In this document: one piece after another, positions 54,950 through 64,000 of the stretch
Layout of the letters: each line of letters starts with the position of its first letter
How positions within the stretch are numbered: the stretch's first letter is position 1
Assembly (NCBI GenBank): GCA_034440575.1
Contig: JAOTOL010001476.1
Coordinates: forward strand, 399,501 to 463,500
Length of the DNA stretch: 64,000 bases
DNA from: Imbricaverruca yamaguchii
Taxonomy: Eukaryota; Arthropoda; Thecostraca; Neoverrucidae
Direction: 5' to 3'
Program-made: the position numbers and the translations under genes
The notes under the pieces: generated by a model
What the model saw: only the letters and a program-made list of their open reading frames with translations
Told to the model about the DNA's origin: nothing
Database searches by the model: none

Positions 54950-55485
54950 AATATCGGACACCGGACCACACCACTATCGGACACCGGACCACACCACTAT
55001 CGAACACCGGACCACACCACTATCGAACACCGGACCACACCACTATCGGACACCGGACCACACCACTATCGGACACCGGACCACACCACTATCGAACACC
55101 GGACCACACCACTATCGAACACCGGACCACACCACTATCGAACACCGGACCACACCACTATCGAACACCGGACCACACCACTATCGAACACCGGACCACA
55201 CCACTATCGGACACCGGACCACACCACTATCGAACACTGGACCACGCCACTATCGAACACCGGACCACACCACTATCGAACACCGGACCACACCACTATC
55301 GAACACCGGACCACACCACTATCGAACACCGGACCACACCACTATCGAACACCGGACCACACCACTATCGAACACCGGACCACACCACTATCGAACACCG
55401 GACCACACCACTACCGAACACCCGACCACTCCACTATCGAACACCGGACCACACCACTATCGAACACCGGACCACGCCACGGCGG
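54950..55485. repeat. 23-bp minisatellite in intron 18
   Basis: About 23 very uniform copies of CACCGGACCACACCACTATC plus GAA or GGA. The low divergence suggests recent expansion or homogenisation. Confidence 0.96.
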
Positions 55486-56080
55486 CGGTGTGGTCCGATG
55501 TTCGATATTTCCACATTTTACCGCTTTCCAAAGTGGGAAATACTGGATGTTATTGAGTGTGCTTTGGGTATAACAAGATGGCCTTCCTGTACGCTGCTAC
55601 CCGGCGGACCTGTTACCCACTGATACGCTGAGCCACGTGCCTATGGATACGTGTGGAGCTGATCAAGGCGGAGCTGATCAAGACAGTTCGGTCTGCTTTG
55701 CTGTTGCGTCTTGTACGACTGACCACGTATCACAGACCACTCATGCCACGCCTTCGGTCCGTATGCTTCAATGTGTGCAAGTTGTGAGAACACTCTGCAC
55801 TTGTCCCGCAGTAGCGCAATGACCGAACAACGGACGTCCCTCCTGAGTCCCTCCTCGCCAGTTTTCGAAATATATTATGAAAGTGAACAGGAATGCACTT
55901 TCGACGCCTCCGCGCCGGTATGGGGACGGGACACGACACTTGCCACAGCGCTCAGGAATGGTCTGTGTGAGCTCATAGTCTCTAGAGGTCAAATCCAGAA
56001 TGTTTTTGCATTTCCAGTGCTGACCGTGTCAATATTTTCCCGTGTCTCGGATTGATGCGGTGTGCCCGCTGATGTGCCTG
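55486..56080. other. Unique intron 18 sequence
   Basis: Ordinary intron with no recognised exon. A short direct repeat GAGCTGATCAAGRC occurs at about 55656 and 55671. Confidence 0.5.
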
Positions 56081-56084
56081 TGTC

Positions 56085-56470
56085 TCAGATGCGCCGTGTT
56101 CCAGGTCTGTCCATGTCTCAGATGTACCATGTGTCAGGTTTGTCCACGTCTCAGATGTACATTGTCTTCGGTCTGTCCACGTCTCAGATGTACCTTGTCT
56201 TAGGTTGTCCACGTCTCAGATGTGCCTTGTCTTAGGTCTGTCCACGTCTCAGATGTGCCTTGTCTTAGATCTGTCCACGTCTCAGATGTACCTTGTCTTA
56301 GGTCTGTCCACGTCTCAGATGTACCATGTGTCAGGTTTGTCCACGTCTCAGATGTACATTGTCTTAGGTCTGTTCACGTCTCAGATGTACCTTGTCTTAG
56401 GTCTGTCCACGTCTCAGATGTACTTTGTGTTAGTTCTGTCCACGTCTCAGATGTACCTTGTGTCAGGTCT
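56085..56470. repeat. 33-bp minisatellite in intron 18
   Basis: About 12 copies of GTCCACGTCTCAGATGTACC plus TTGTCTTAGGTCT. Confidence 0.93.
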
Positions 56471-56640
56471 GCACCATCGCTTATTGGTCTACTGTGTCCA
56501 AACTGTGTACCATGTTAGAGATGTTTATACCGGGTTTGTACACGGATTAGTATGGTGTGGCGGGTTTTGCACCGTGTCCCGCGTGTGTCCCTATGGCCGG
56601 TGTCTGAGTTTGTCTGACTGTGACGTGTCGCCGGGCCCAG

Positions 56641-56772
56641 GTGGTGGTTCAGCTACCCTGGCGGCAAGTGGTCGACTCGTACGATCGCCAGACGCCCACA
56701 GCCAGTGCGCGTCTGCACGCCTGCATGCTGTCCGTCTTCGTGAAGGTGGCGTTCGAGCCGAAAATTCGCCAG
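56641..56772 (+). CDS. EPG5: EPG5 exon 19
   Basis: The acceptor is CCGGGCCCAG and the donor CAG|GTGGGT. The exon is 132 nt, phase 0 at both ends. It encodes VVVQLPWRQVVDSYDRQTPT, ASARLHACMLSVFVKVAFEP and KIRQ. 'LPW..V' followed by a helix ahead of the WHLVD exon matches the family. Confidence 0.86.
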
Positions 56773-56840
56773 GTGGGTGGCGCTGCGCCGTCGTGCTACA
56801 CTCTTCGATCGTCAGAGTGGGGATCGTGGCCTCTGGGCAT

Positions 56841-56881
56841 CTTGATCTCAGGCTCACTCCTGACGTGAGCCTGAGATCAAG
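56841..56881. other. 17-bp-stem perfect hairpin in intron 19
   Basis: CTTGATCTCAGGCTCAC and its exact reverse complement flank a 7-nt loop TCCTGAC. Confidence 0.9.
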
Positions 56882-56929
56882 TTACTGACACTTCTGTGCC
56901 TGAGGGTGAGGCGCCGTGCCCTGGCGGTT

Positions 56930-57610
56930 ATGTATGCCAGGTGGGCGGCACACCCTGACAAGTGGGCGCTGTAACCTGCCAGTTGTGTGGCATACCCTGA
57001 CAGTTGTGCAGCATACCCTGCCAGTTGTGTGTCTGACAGATGGGCGCCATACTCTGACAGTTTCGCGTCATACCATGACAGTTAAGTGCCTGCCATTTTG
57101 GCGCCATACCCTGACAGTTATGTGCCCGACAGTCGGGCGCCATATCCTGACAGTTGTGTCCGCCATAACCTGACAGTTGTGCTTGCCTTACATATGGACT
57201 CCATACCATGACAGTTGTGTCCGCCATACCCTGACAGTTGTGTCCACCATACCATGACAGTGTGTCCGCCATACCCTGACAGTTGTGTCCGCCATACCCT
57301 GACAATTGTGTCCGCCATACCCTTACAGCTGTGTCCGCCATACCCTGACAGTTGTGTCCACCATACCCTTACAGTTGTGTCCACCATACCTTGACAGTGT
57401 GTCCGCCATACCCTGACAGTTGTGTCCACCATACCTTGACAGTGTGTCCGCCATACCCTGACAGTTGTGTCCGCCATACCCTGACAAATGTGTCCGCCAT
57501 ACCCTGACAGTGTGTCCGCCATACCCTGACAGTGTGTCCGCCATACCCTGACAGTTGTGTCCGCCATACCCTGACAGTGTGTCCGCCATACTCTGACAGT
57601 TGTGTCCGGC
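56930..57610. repeat. 23-bp minisatellite ending at the exon 20 acceptor
   Basis: About 28 copies of TGTGTCCGCCATACCCTGAC plus AGT; 20-bp variants lack TTG. The last unit TGTGTCCGGCAG is the exon 20 acceptor. Upstream units (56930-57180) are older and diverged. Confidence 0.94.
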
Positions 57611-57612
57611 AG

Positions 57613-57776
57613 TCTGGCGCGCTGTTCCTGCTGCTCAGTCGGGCCGAGGCGTTCGCGTGGCACCTGGTGGACGCGGCTACCTACCAGCGCGTGCTCAGCT
57701 GGTACGTCATGTCGTGCGACCCGGTGTCGGCGCTGGAGTCCGAGGCTCGCGAGCCGGTCGACGTCGCCCTGATGGG
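57613..57776 (+). CDS. EPG5: EPG5 exon 20
   Basis: The acceptor is GTCCGGCAG and the donor GG|GTGAGT. The exon is 164 nt, phase 0 in and 2 out. It encodes SGALFLLLSRAEAFAWHLVD, AATYQRVLSWYVMSCDPVSA and EPVDVALM. 'WHLVD...YQ.VLSW' is a clear EPG5 landmark. Confidence 0.9.
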
Positions 57777-58080
57777 GTGAGTGGCGGCGGCCTGAGCGGC
57801 GTTCGCCGAGTGTGTCGCACCGCGGTGTTGTTCGGCCTGGCGGAGGTCCGGCCGGGTACGGCAGGGGATAGCCCCGACTGCTTCCCAGCGACCAGCTTAC
57901 GGGTGGAAAACTGGTGCCGAACAAGTAGTGGGAATATTACACCAATTTATAAACTTAGAAAATTTGTCTTCTTCTCTAATTTGGTATATGCCTTCAACGA
58001 GCAAGCCAGCAGTAAAGTAAGAACATCTTAAAGGATGCTTTTTGCAGTCTGTGCACAGAACAAAATCAGTGTGCTGCAGA
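57777..58080. other. Unique 5' part of intron 20
   Basis: GC-rich then AT-rich; no exon recognised. Confidence 0.5.
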
Positions 58081-58084
58081 TTAG

Positions 58085-59715
58085 TCAGGTTGCTGCGGAT
58101 CCCGGCCGGTCACATGACACGCGCGTGCATCAGGTTCCTGCAGGTGGTGGCCGGCCACGTGAGACGCGCGTGCGTCAGGTGGTGGCCGGTCACGTGACAC
58201 GCGCGTGCGTCAGGTGGTGGCCGGTCACGTGACACGCGCTTGGTTCGTGCAGGTGGTGGCCGGTCACGTGACACGCGCGTGCGTCAGGTGGTGGCCGGTC
58301 ACGTGACATGCGCGTGCGTCAGGTTCCTGCAGGTGGTGGCCGGTCACGTGACACGCGCGTGCGTCAGGTGGTGGCCGGTCACGTGACACGCGCGTGCGTC
58401 AGGTGGTGGCCGGTCACGTGACACGCGCGTGCGTAGTTTCAGGTGGTGGCCGGTCACGTGACACGCGCGTGCGTCAGGTGGTGGCCGGTCACGTGACACG
58501 CGCGTGCGTCAGGTTCCTGCAGGTGGTGGCCGGTCACGTACACGCGCGTGCGTCAGGTTCCTGTACGTGACACGCGCTGCCGTCCGCGTGGTGGCCGGTC
58601 ACGTGACACGCGCGTGCGTCAGGTGGTGGCCGGTCACGTGACACGCGCGTGCGTCAGGTTCCTGCAGGTGGTGGCCGGTCACGTGACACGCGCTGCGTCA
58701 GGTGGTGGCCGGTCACGTGACACGCGCTGCTCAGGTGGTGGCCGGTCACGTGACACGCGCGTGCGTCAGGTTCCTGCAGGTGGTGGCCGGTCACGTGACA
58801 CGCGCGTGCGTCAGGTGGTGGCCGGTCACGTGACACGCGCGTGCCGTTCAGGTGGTGGCCGGTCACGTGACACGCGCGTGCGTCAGGTTCCGCAGGTGGT
58901 GGCCGTACTGAACCGGTGTCACTGCACGCGCGTGCGTCAGTTCCTGCAGGTGGTGGCCGGTCACGTGACACGCGCGTGCGTCAGGTGGTGGCCGGTCACG
59001 TGACACGCGCGTGCGTCAGGTGGTGGCCGGTCACGTGACACGCGCGTGCGTCAGGTTCCTGCAGGTGGTGGCCGGTCACGTGACACGCGCGTGCGTCAGG
59101 TTCCTGCAGGTGGTGGCCGGTCACGTGACACGCGCGTGCGTCAGGTGGTGGCCGGTCACGTGACACGCGCGTGCGTCAGGTTCCTGCAGGTGGTGGCCGG
59201 TCACGTGACACGCGCGTGCGTTCCTGCAGGTGGTGGCCGGTCACGTGACACGCGCGTGCGTCAGGTTCCTGCAGGTGGTGGCCGGTCACGTGACACGCGC
59301 GTGCGTCAGGTGGTGCGTGACACGCGCGTGCGTCAGGTTCCTGCAGGTGGTGGCCGGTCACGTGACACGCGCGTGCGTCAGGTTCCTGCAGGTGGTGGCC
59401 GGTCACGTGACACGCGCGTGCGTCAGGTTCCTGCAGGTGGTGGCCGGTCACGTGACACGCGCGTGCGTCAGGTTCCTGCAGGTGGTGGCCGGTCACGTGA
59501 CACGCGCGTGCGTCAGGTTCCTGCAGGTGGTGGCCGGTCACGTGACACGCGCGTGCGTCAGGTTCCTGCAGGTGGTGGCCGGTCACGTGACACGCGCGTG
59601 CGTCAGGTTCCTGCAGGTGGTGGCCGGTCCGTACACGCGTCAGGTTCCTGCAGGTGGTGGCCGGTCACGTGACACGCGCGTGCGTCAGGTTCCTGCAGGT
59701 GGTGGCCGGCCACGC
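58085..59715. repeat. 33/43-bp acceptor-seeded minisatellite (3' splice site + exon 21 start), rich in GTCACGTGAC
   Basis: About 40 copies are present. Units are GTGGTGGCCGGTCACGTGAC plus ACGCGCGTGCGTCAG, with or without GTTCCTGCAG. The long form matches the exon 21 start GTTCCTGCAGGTGGTGGCCG after acceptor GCGTCAG. The exon continues GCCACGCGGCC where the array has GTCACGTGACA. I count about 33 perfect GTCACGTGAC sites by eye. Long units dominate the 3' half. Confidence 0.95.
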
Positions 59716-59897
59716 GGCCGAGGCGGAGCGGCTCCACCCGGAGACGCCTCAGAAGCGCGCCGCCTACCTGTCGGCGGTGGTGCGTCTGCTGGTGAACGCT
59801 GCCTCCACGCACAAGGCGCTCGTCCAGTCGCAGCCGGACGGCTTCACGCGCACCCTGCTGCGCCTGCTGCGCGAGACCGAGGTGCTGGTGGCCAAAC
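59689..59897 (+). CDS. EPG5: EPG5 exon 21
   Basis: The acceptor is CGTGCGTCAG and the donor AAAC|GTGAGT. The exon is 209 nt, phase 2 in and 1 out. It encodes FLQVVAGHAAEAERLHPETP, QKRAAYLSAVVRLLVNAAST and LLRLLRETEVLVAK. An internal acceptor-like CCTGCAG ten bases in would break phase, so the upstream AG is used. Confidence 0.87.
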
Positions 59898-60097
59898 GTG
59901 AGTCGGCCCGATATGGCGTACCATATGGCGTAAATATGGCGTACATTTCCCCGCCTCAATTCGGCATGTTGTGGGATAATGTTGAGCTCAGAGTATCTAC
60001 GGTCAACGAGTTAGCCATAGTCAAGTGAGGTCATCTCCAAAAAGTTGAGAGTTCACAGATATATATTTTGGTTATTATTTCAGCGTTTTCTTATGTT

Positions 60098-60290
60098 TTG
60101 TTTGTTCGTTTATTGGGTGGTTTACGACACACTTTATGCACTTTCAACGCTAATGGCACCGCCCACATTGTTTCGCTGGTGGGCCAAGGTATTAGGAAAT
60201 GTCCCGAGCGGCGCTAGTGTCGAACCTGGGACCTTTGGGACCCAGAGCGCAACACCTTAACCACTCGGCCATTCCCGCCCCCTTATCTTC
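60098..60290 (-). mobile_element. tRNA-headed SINE, family 1
   Basis: Read on the minus strand: GGGAATGGCCGAGTGGTTAA, then B-box GGTTCGACACT, the GTGGGCGGTGCCATTAGCG body and the AAACGAACAAACAAA tail. Confidence 0.84.
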
Positions 60291-60645
60291 TGTGATGCAA
60301 CAATGTACCAGAGGATTTTTGTATATTTCCATTTTTGGATGACTCGTTAGCTTTGCATATATACCCATTGGGGCCAAAACCGAAGCTTCTGGGCAAAATA
60401 AACACTTTTATGAGCGGAAGTTTACTTAAAGCAACGTTTCTCGGTCCGCTCTACCCATTACAAAAATACGAATTCGAATACTTTGAACGCATTTTGAAAA
60501 GTCCAAGCAGAAATGAAATTCTCACCAATGTTTTCTTGCGCTTGCTCTTTTTCTTTCATTGTTTCACTGATGACATCTGCACGTATTCTGAATAGTCGTG
60601 TACTACTGTTGGCACTAATCATCCCAAGCTATCAATCTAACATTG
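60291..60645. other. Unique AT-rich intron 21 sequence
   Basis: No exon or repeat recognised. Confidence 0.5.
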
Positions 60646-60647
60646 TT

Positions 60648-60709
60648 ATGGGCGCTGTATGACCGAAGCAGTCGATGCGCCCCTAAGCCCAAATAACCAA
60701 CCAACCAAC
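60648..60709 (+). mobile_element. 5'-truncated LINE 3' end
   Basis: ATGGGCGCTGTATGACCGAA, then GCAGTCGATGCGCCCC, TAAGCCCAAATAACC and an AACC tail. Nearly identical to 4124-4182. Confidence 0.65.
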
Positions 60710-60744
60710 AAAAATGAAATGTTGTTTTTTATGGACGACTATTT

Positions 60745-61920
60745 GTGAGCTGCTGCAGTGTACAGACGTGTGTCCGTGGTGTGTCACAGTACCAGCACAC
60801 CAGGCCCTGGTGTGTGAGCTGCTGCAGCGTACAGACGTGTGTCCGTGGTGTGTCACAGTACCAGCACACCAGGCCCTGGTGTGTGAGCTGCTGCAGCGTA
60901 CAGACGTGTGTCCGTGGTGTGTCACAGTACCAGCACACCAGGCCCTGGTGTGTGAGCTGCTGCAGTGTACAGACGTGTGTCCGTGGTGTGTCACAGTACC
61001 AGCACACCAGGCCCTGGTGTGTGAGCTGCTGCAGTGTACAGACGTGTGTCCGTGGTGTGTCACAGTACCAGCACACCAGGCCCTGTGCTCTTTATCCTGT
61101 GTACAGTACCAGCACACCAGGCCCTGGTGTGTGAGCTGCTGCAGTGTACAGACGTGTGTCCGTGGTGTGTCACAGTACCAGCACACCAGGCCCTGGTGTG
61201 TGAGCTGCTGCAGTGTACAGACGTGTGTCCGTGGTGTGTCACAGTACCAGCACACCAGGCCCTGGTGTCTGAGCTGCTGCAGTGTACAGACGTGTGTCCG
61301 TGGTGTGTCACAGTACCAGCACACCAGGCCCTGGCCGCTGCCGTGCCCCTGGTGTCTGAGCTGCTGCAGTGTACAGACGTGTGTCCGTGGTGTGTCACAG
61401 TACCAGCACACCAGGCCCTGGTGTGTGAGCTGCTGCAGTGTACAGACGTGTGTCCGTGGTGTGTCACAGTACCAGCACACCAGGCCCTGGTGTCTGAGCT
61501 GCTGCAGTGTACAGACGTGTGTCCGTGGTGTGTCAGCAGTACCAGCACACCAGGCCCTGGTGTGTGAGCTGCTGCAGTGTACAGACGTGTGTCCGTGGTG
61601 TGTCACAGTACCAGCACACCAGGCCCTGGCGTTGTGGCCCTGGTGTGTGAGCTGCTGCAGTGTACAGACGTGTGTCCGTGGTGTGTCACAGTACCAGCAC
61701 ACCAGGCCCTGGTGTGTGAGCTGCTGCAGTGTACAGACGTGTGTCCGTGGTGTGTCACAGTACCAGCACACCAGGCCCTGGTGTGTGAGCTGCTGCAGTG
61801 TACAGACGTGTGTCCGTGGTGTGTCACAGTACCAGCACACCAGGCCCTGGTGTCTGAGCTGCTGCAGTGTACAGACGTGTGTCCGTGGTGTGTCACAGTA
61901 CCAGCACACCAGGCCCTGGC
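60745..61920. repeat. 67-bp acceptor-seeded minisatellite (3' splice site + two pieces of exon 22)
   Basis: About 17 copies are present. Each has acceptor GTGTGTCACAG, exon start TACCAGCACACCAGGCCCTG, then GTGTGTGAGCTGCTGCAGTG matching exon 22 GTGTCTGAGCTGCTGCAGTG, then TACAGACGTGTGTCCGTG. Most copies skip the exon's GCCGCTGCCGTGCCCCTG; the copy at 61330 keeps it, as does the real exon. Confidence 0.95.
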
Positions 61921-62017
61921 CGCTGCCGTGCCCCTGGTGTCTGAGCTGCTGCAGTGTACGTCCGCCCGGTCGCCGACCGGCCTGCAGAAACTCTGCTCTG
62001 ACCGACTCACCAGATGG
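61899..62017 (+). CDS. EPG5: EPG5 exon 22
   Basis: The acceptor is GTGTCACAG and the donor TGG|GTGAGT. The exon is 119 nt, phase 1 in and 0 out. It encodes PAHQALAAAVPLVSELLQCT, then SARSPTGLQKLCSDRLTRW. Only this last repeat copy continues into CGTCCGCCCGGTCGCC and reaches a strong donor. Resemblance to the family is moderate here. Confidence 0.82.
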
Positions 62018-62087
62018 GTGAGTTGCTACTCCCGCCGATACACTGCTCACAAGCTAACACGATTAGACGGTCACACCATCTAGCGGT

Positions 62088-62800
<713 letters not shown>

Positions 62801-62809
62801 ACAAACATA

Positions 62810-62865
62810 CATATGTATGTGTGTGTGTATATATATATATATAAATATATATGTATATATTGGTA
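62810..62865. repeat. TG/TA dinucleotide tract
   Basis: GTATGTGTGTGTGTATATAT followed by more alternating TA. Confidence 0.9.
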
Positions 62866-63039
62866 GACAGACAGACAGACATACATGTGGAGTTGAACGG
62901 ATGCAGACACAGACAGACAGGCAGTCACACACAGACAGACACACAAGCAGATGCATACAAACACAGAGACACACAAACATATACATCCTGACACAGGCAA
63001 GCAGACAGGCAAGCAAGCACACAGACAGACAAACAGGCA

Positions 63040-63280
63040 ATGAGATAAAGTGGCATTGTTATTGGCAGCTTGATAGGGAAGAATTGTGCCACAATCACGG
63101 TGAACAACACAGGCATTATGCTTGCAAATGGAGGCAAGGCTGTTTTTCTTTTCCTTCTTTCGTTATACTAATTTCACTTATTTGCTTGATCGTGTATGTT
63201 TCATGCTGCACTTACCGCACTGTTCACAGGGATTGAAATGATCCCACTCGACTTGGTGTTTCCGTGTATTCAACCTTATT
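63040..63280. other. Unique intron 22 sequence
   Basis: No features recognised. Confidence 0.45.
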
Positions 63281-63282
63281 TT

Positions 63283-63450
63283 AGGGGACGAGTAGCCTAG
63301 GGGTAAGTTGCTCGTCTCACAATCGAAAAGTTGTGGGTTCGAGTCTCACCTGTCGCTACTCTTCGCCCGCGACCAATCGGCGTGGGAGATTGGCGACGCT
63401 ACATGACTCAACGGTCGGTGTGTCGTAAAACCAATAACCAACCAACCTGA
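63283..63450 (+). mobile_element. tRNA-headed SINE, family 2-related
   Basis: The head GACGAGTAGCCTAGGGGTAA has CTCGTCTCACAATCG and B-box GGGTTCGAGTCTC. The core GCGACCAATCGGCGTGGGAG, TTGGCGACGCTACATGACTC is shared with 52036. The tail is GTCGTAAAACCAATAACC with AACC repeats. Confidence 0.82.
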
Positions 63451-63577
63451 TTTTCCTTTCAGTTCTATTTTGGTAGATAACCAGTGTGTGTTGTCACTTA
63501 CCAGAGCTCTCGACTCTCGCTGTGCCCGATGCTAAGTTGTGCGCCGGTTGCCATGACGACCTGTCGGCTTTGTTCAG

Positions 63578-63701
63578 GTGACGGAGGAGAGCTCCTGTGT
63601 TCTGCTGTGTCCGATGCTGAGAACGTCGGGCACCATCGTTGGTGAGATGCAGCACCTGTGTAGCTTCTGGGAAGCACTGATCACTGCCCTCTTCTCCAAA
63701 G
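63578..63701 (+). CDS. EPG5: EPG5 exon 23 (last in window)
   Basis: The acceptor is GCTTTGTTCAG, the best pyrimidine tract in the gene, and the donor AAAG|GTCGGT. The exon is 124 nt, phase 0 in and 1 out. It encodes VTEESSCVLLCPMLRTSGTI, then VGEMQHLCSFWEALITALFS with K. It is less GC-rich than other exons and no array touches it. The family match is weak; phase and position support it. Confidence 0.75.
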
Positions 63702-64000
63702 GTCGGTGTGGTTTTATGGCACTTCACTTTGTGAATGGTCCCATTTAGATGCTGTTGTCGCTGTGTCATGAACGGAGAAGAGAAGACTTGCCCAGATGTT
63801 TGACGTTCCGATTGTTTCTCGATTCAGCTTTTGCGACTTACAATGTGTTATTTCGAGCCATGTCAATGCAAAATGAATTAGAGTTGAAAAAAAAAACATC
63901 ACGTCCGCCTCCTGTAATTTAGTCGTAACCTGTGCCATAATACTAAGTGTTTCGCGTATGCGTTTTCGAAGTTTGCTCATGTTGTGTCTGTTCACCGGCA
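63702..64000. other. Start of intron 23
   Basis: AT-balanced sequence with an A9 run near 63889; no exon recognised before the window ends. Confidence 0.5.

Noticed and set aside
60683..62050. Paired long frames on both strands (455 and 435 codons)
   Set aside because: Stop-free 67-bp repeat; only the last copy (61899-62017) is joined to a proper donor.

Overview
This is a eukaryotic genomic window, most likely from a marine invertebrate; I cannot fix the phylum. The evidence is spliced exons with GT-AG junctions, tRNA-headed SINEs, a LINE RNase H fossil, and very GC-rich exons set in mixed-composition introns. A crustacean or mollusc-like protostome is a guess from repeat style and GC3-rich exons. 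There are no operons or bacterial signals.

The window holds one gene. It is the central to C-terminal part of a homolog of EPG5 (ectopic P-granules autophagy protein 5), a RAB7 effector and tether for autophagosome-lysosome fusion. It runs on the + strand from 2702 to 63701. I assembled 23 exons (about 5.58 kb, roughly 1,860 codons). Phase agrees across all 22 introns, and the exon order follows the family order as I remember it. Both ends of the gene lie outside the window. About 9% of the window is coding.

The introns are mostly tandem repeats, and almost every intron has its own monomer. Many monomers were seeded at the splice junction itself. They carry either the end of the upstream exon plus the donor site (introns 2, 4, 5, 6, 7, 8, 9, 11, 14, 18) or the acceptor site plus the start of the downstream exon (introns 2, 3, 5, 6, 13, 16, 17, 20, 21). 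Intron 2 has both: a 5.8-kb donor-side array and a 3.3-kb acceptor-side array. Several junctions show only 2-4 copies and look like early stages. Other arrays (1-2667; 29120-33568; 47270-48665; 56930-57610) are made of intron sequence next to a junction.

Between arrays lie short unique intron stretches with three kinds of tRNA-derived SINE. There is also a decayed Jockey-like LINE RNase H domain (35005-35970), whose 3' end matches several 60-bp fragments scattered in the window, an unnamed dispersed repeat, and four near-perfect hairpins. Stretch 11185-11500 is homopolymer-rich and may be poor assembly.

Most worth following up: the junction-seeded arrays as a class; the intron 20 array with about 33 copies of GTCACGTGAC, identical to the TFEB 'CLEAR' motif, inside an autophagy gene; and exon 18, where the conserved reading frame is broken and then restored beside a partial exon duplication.
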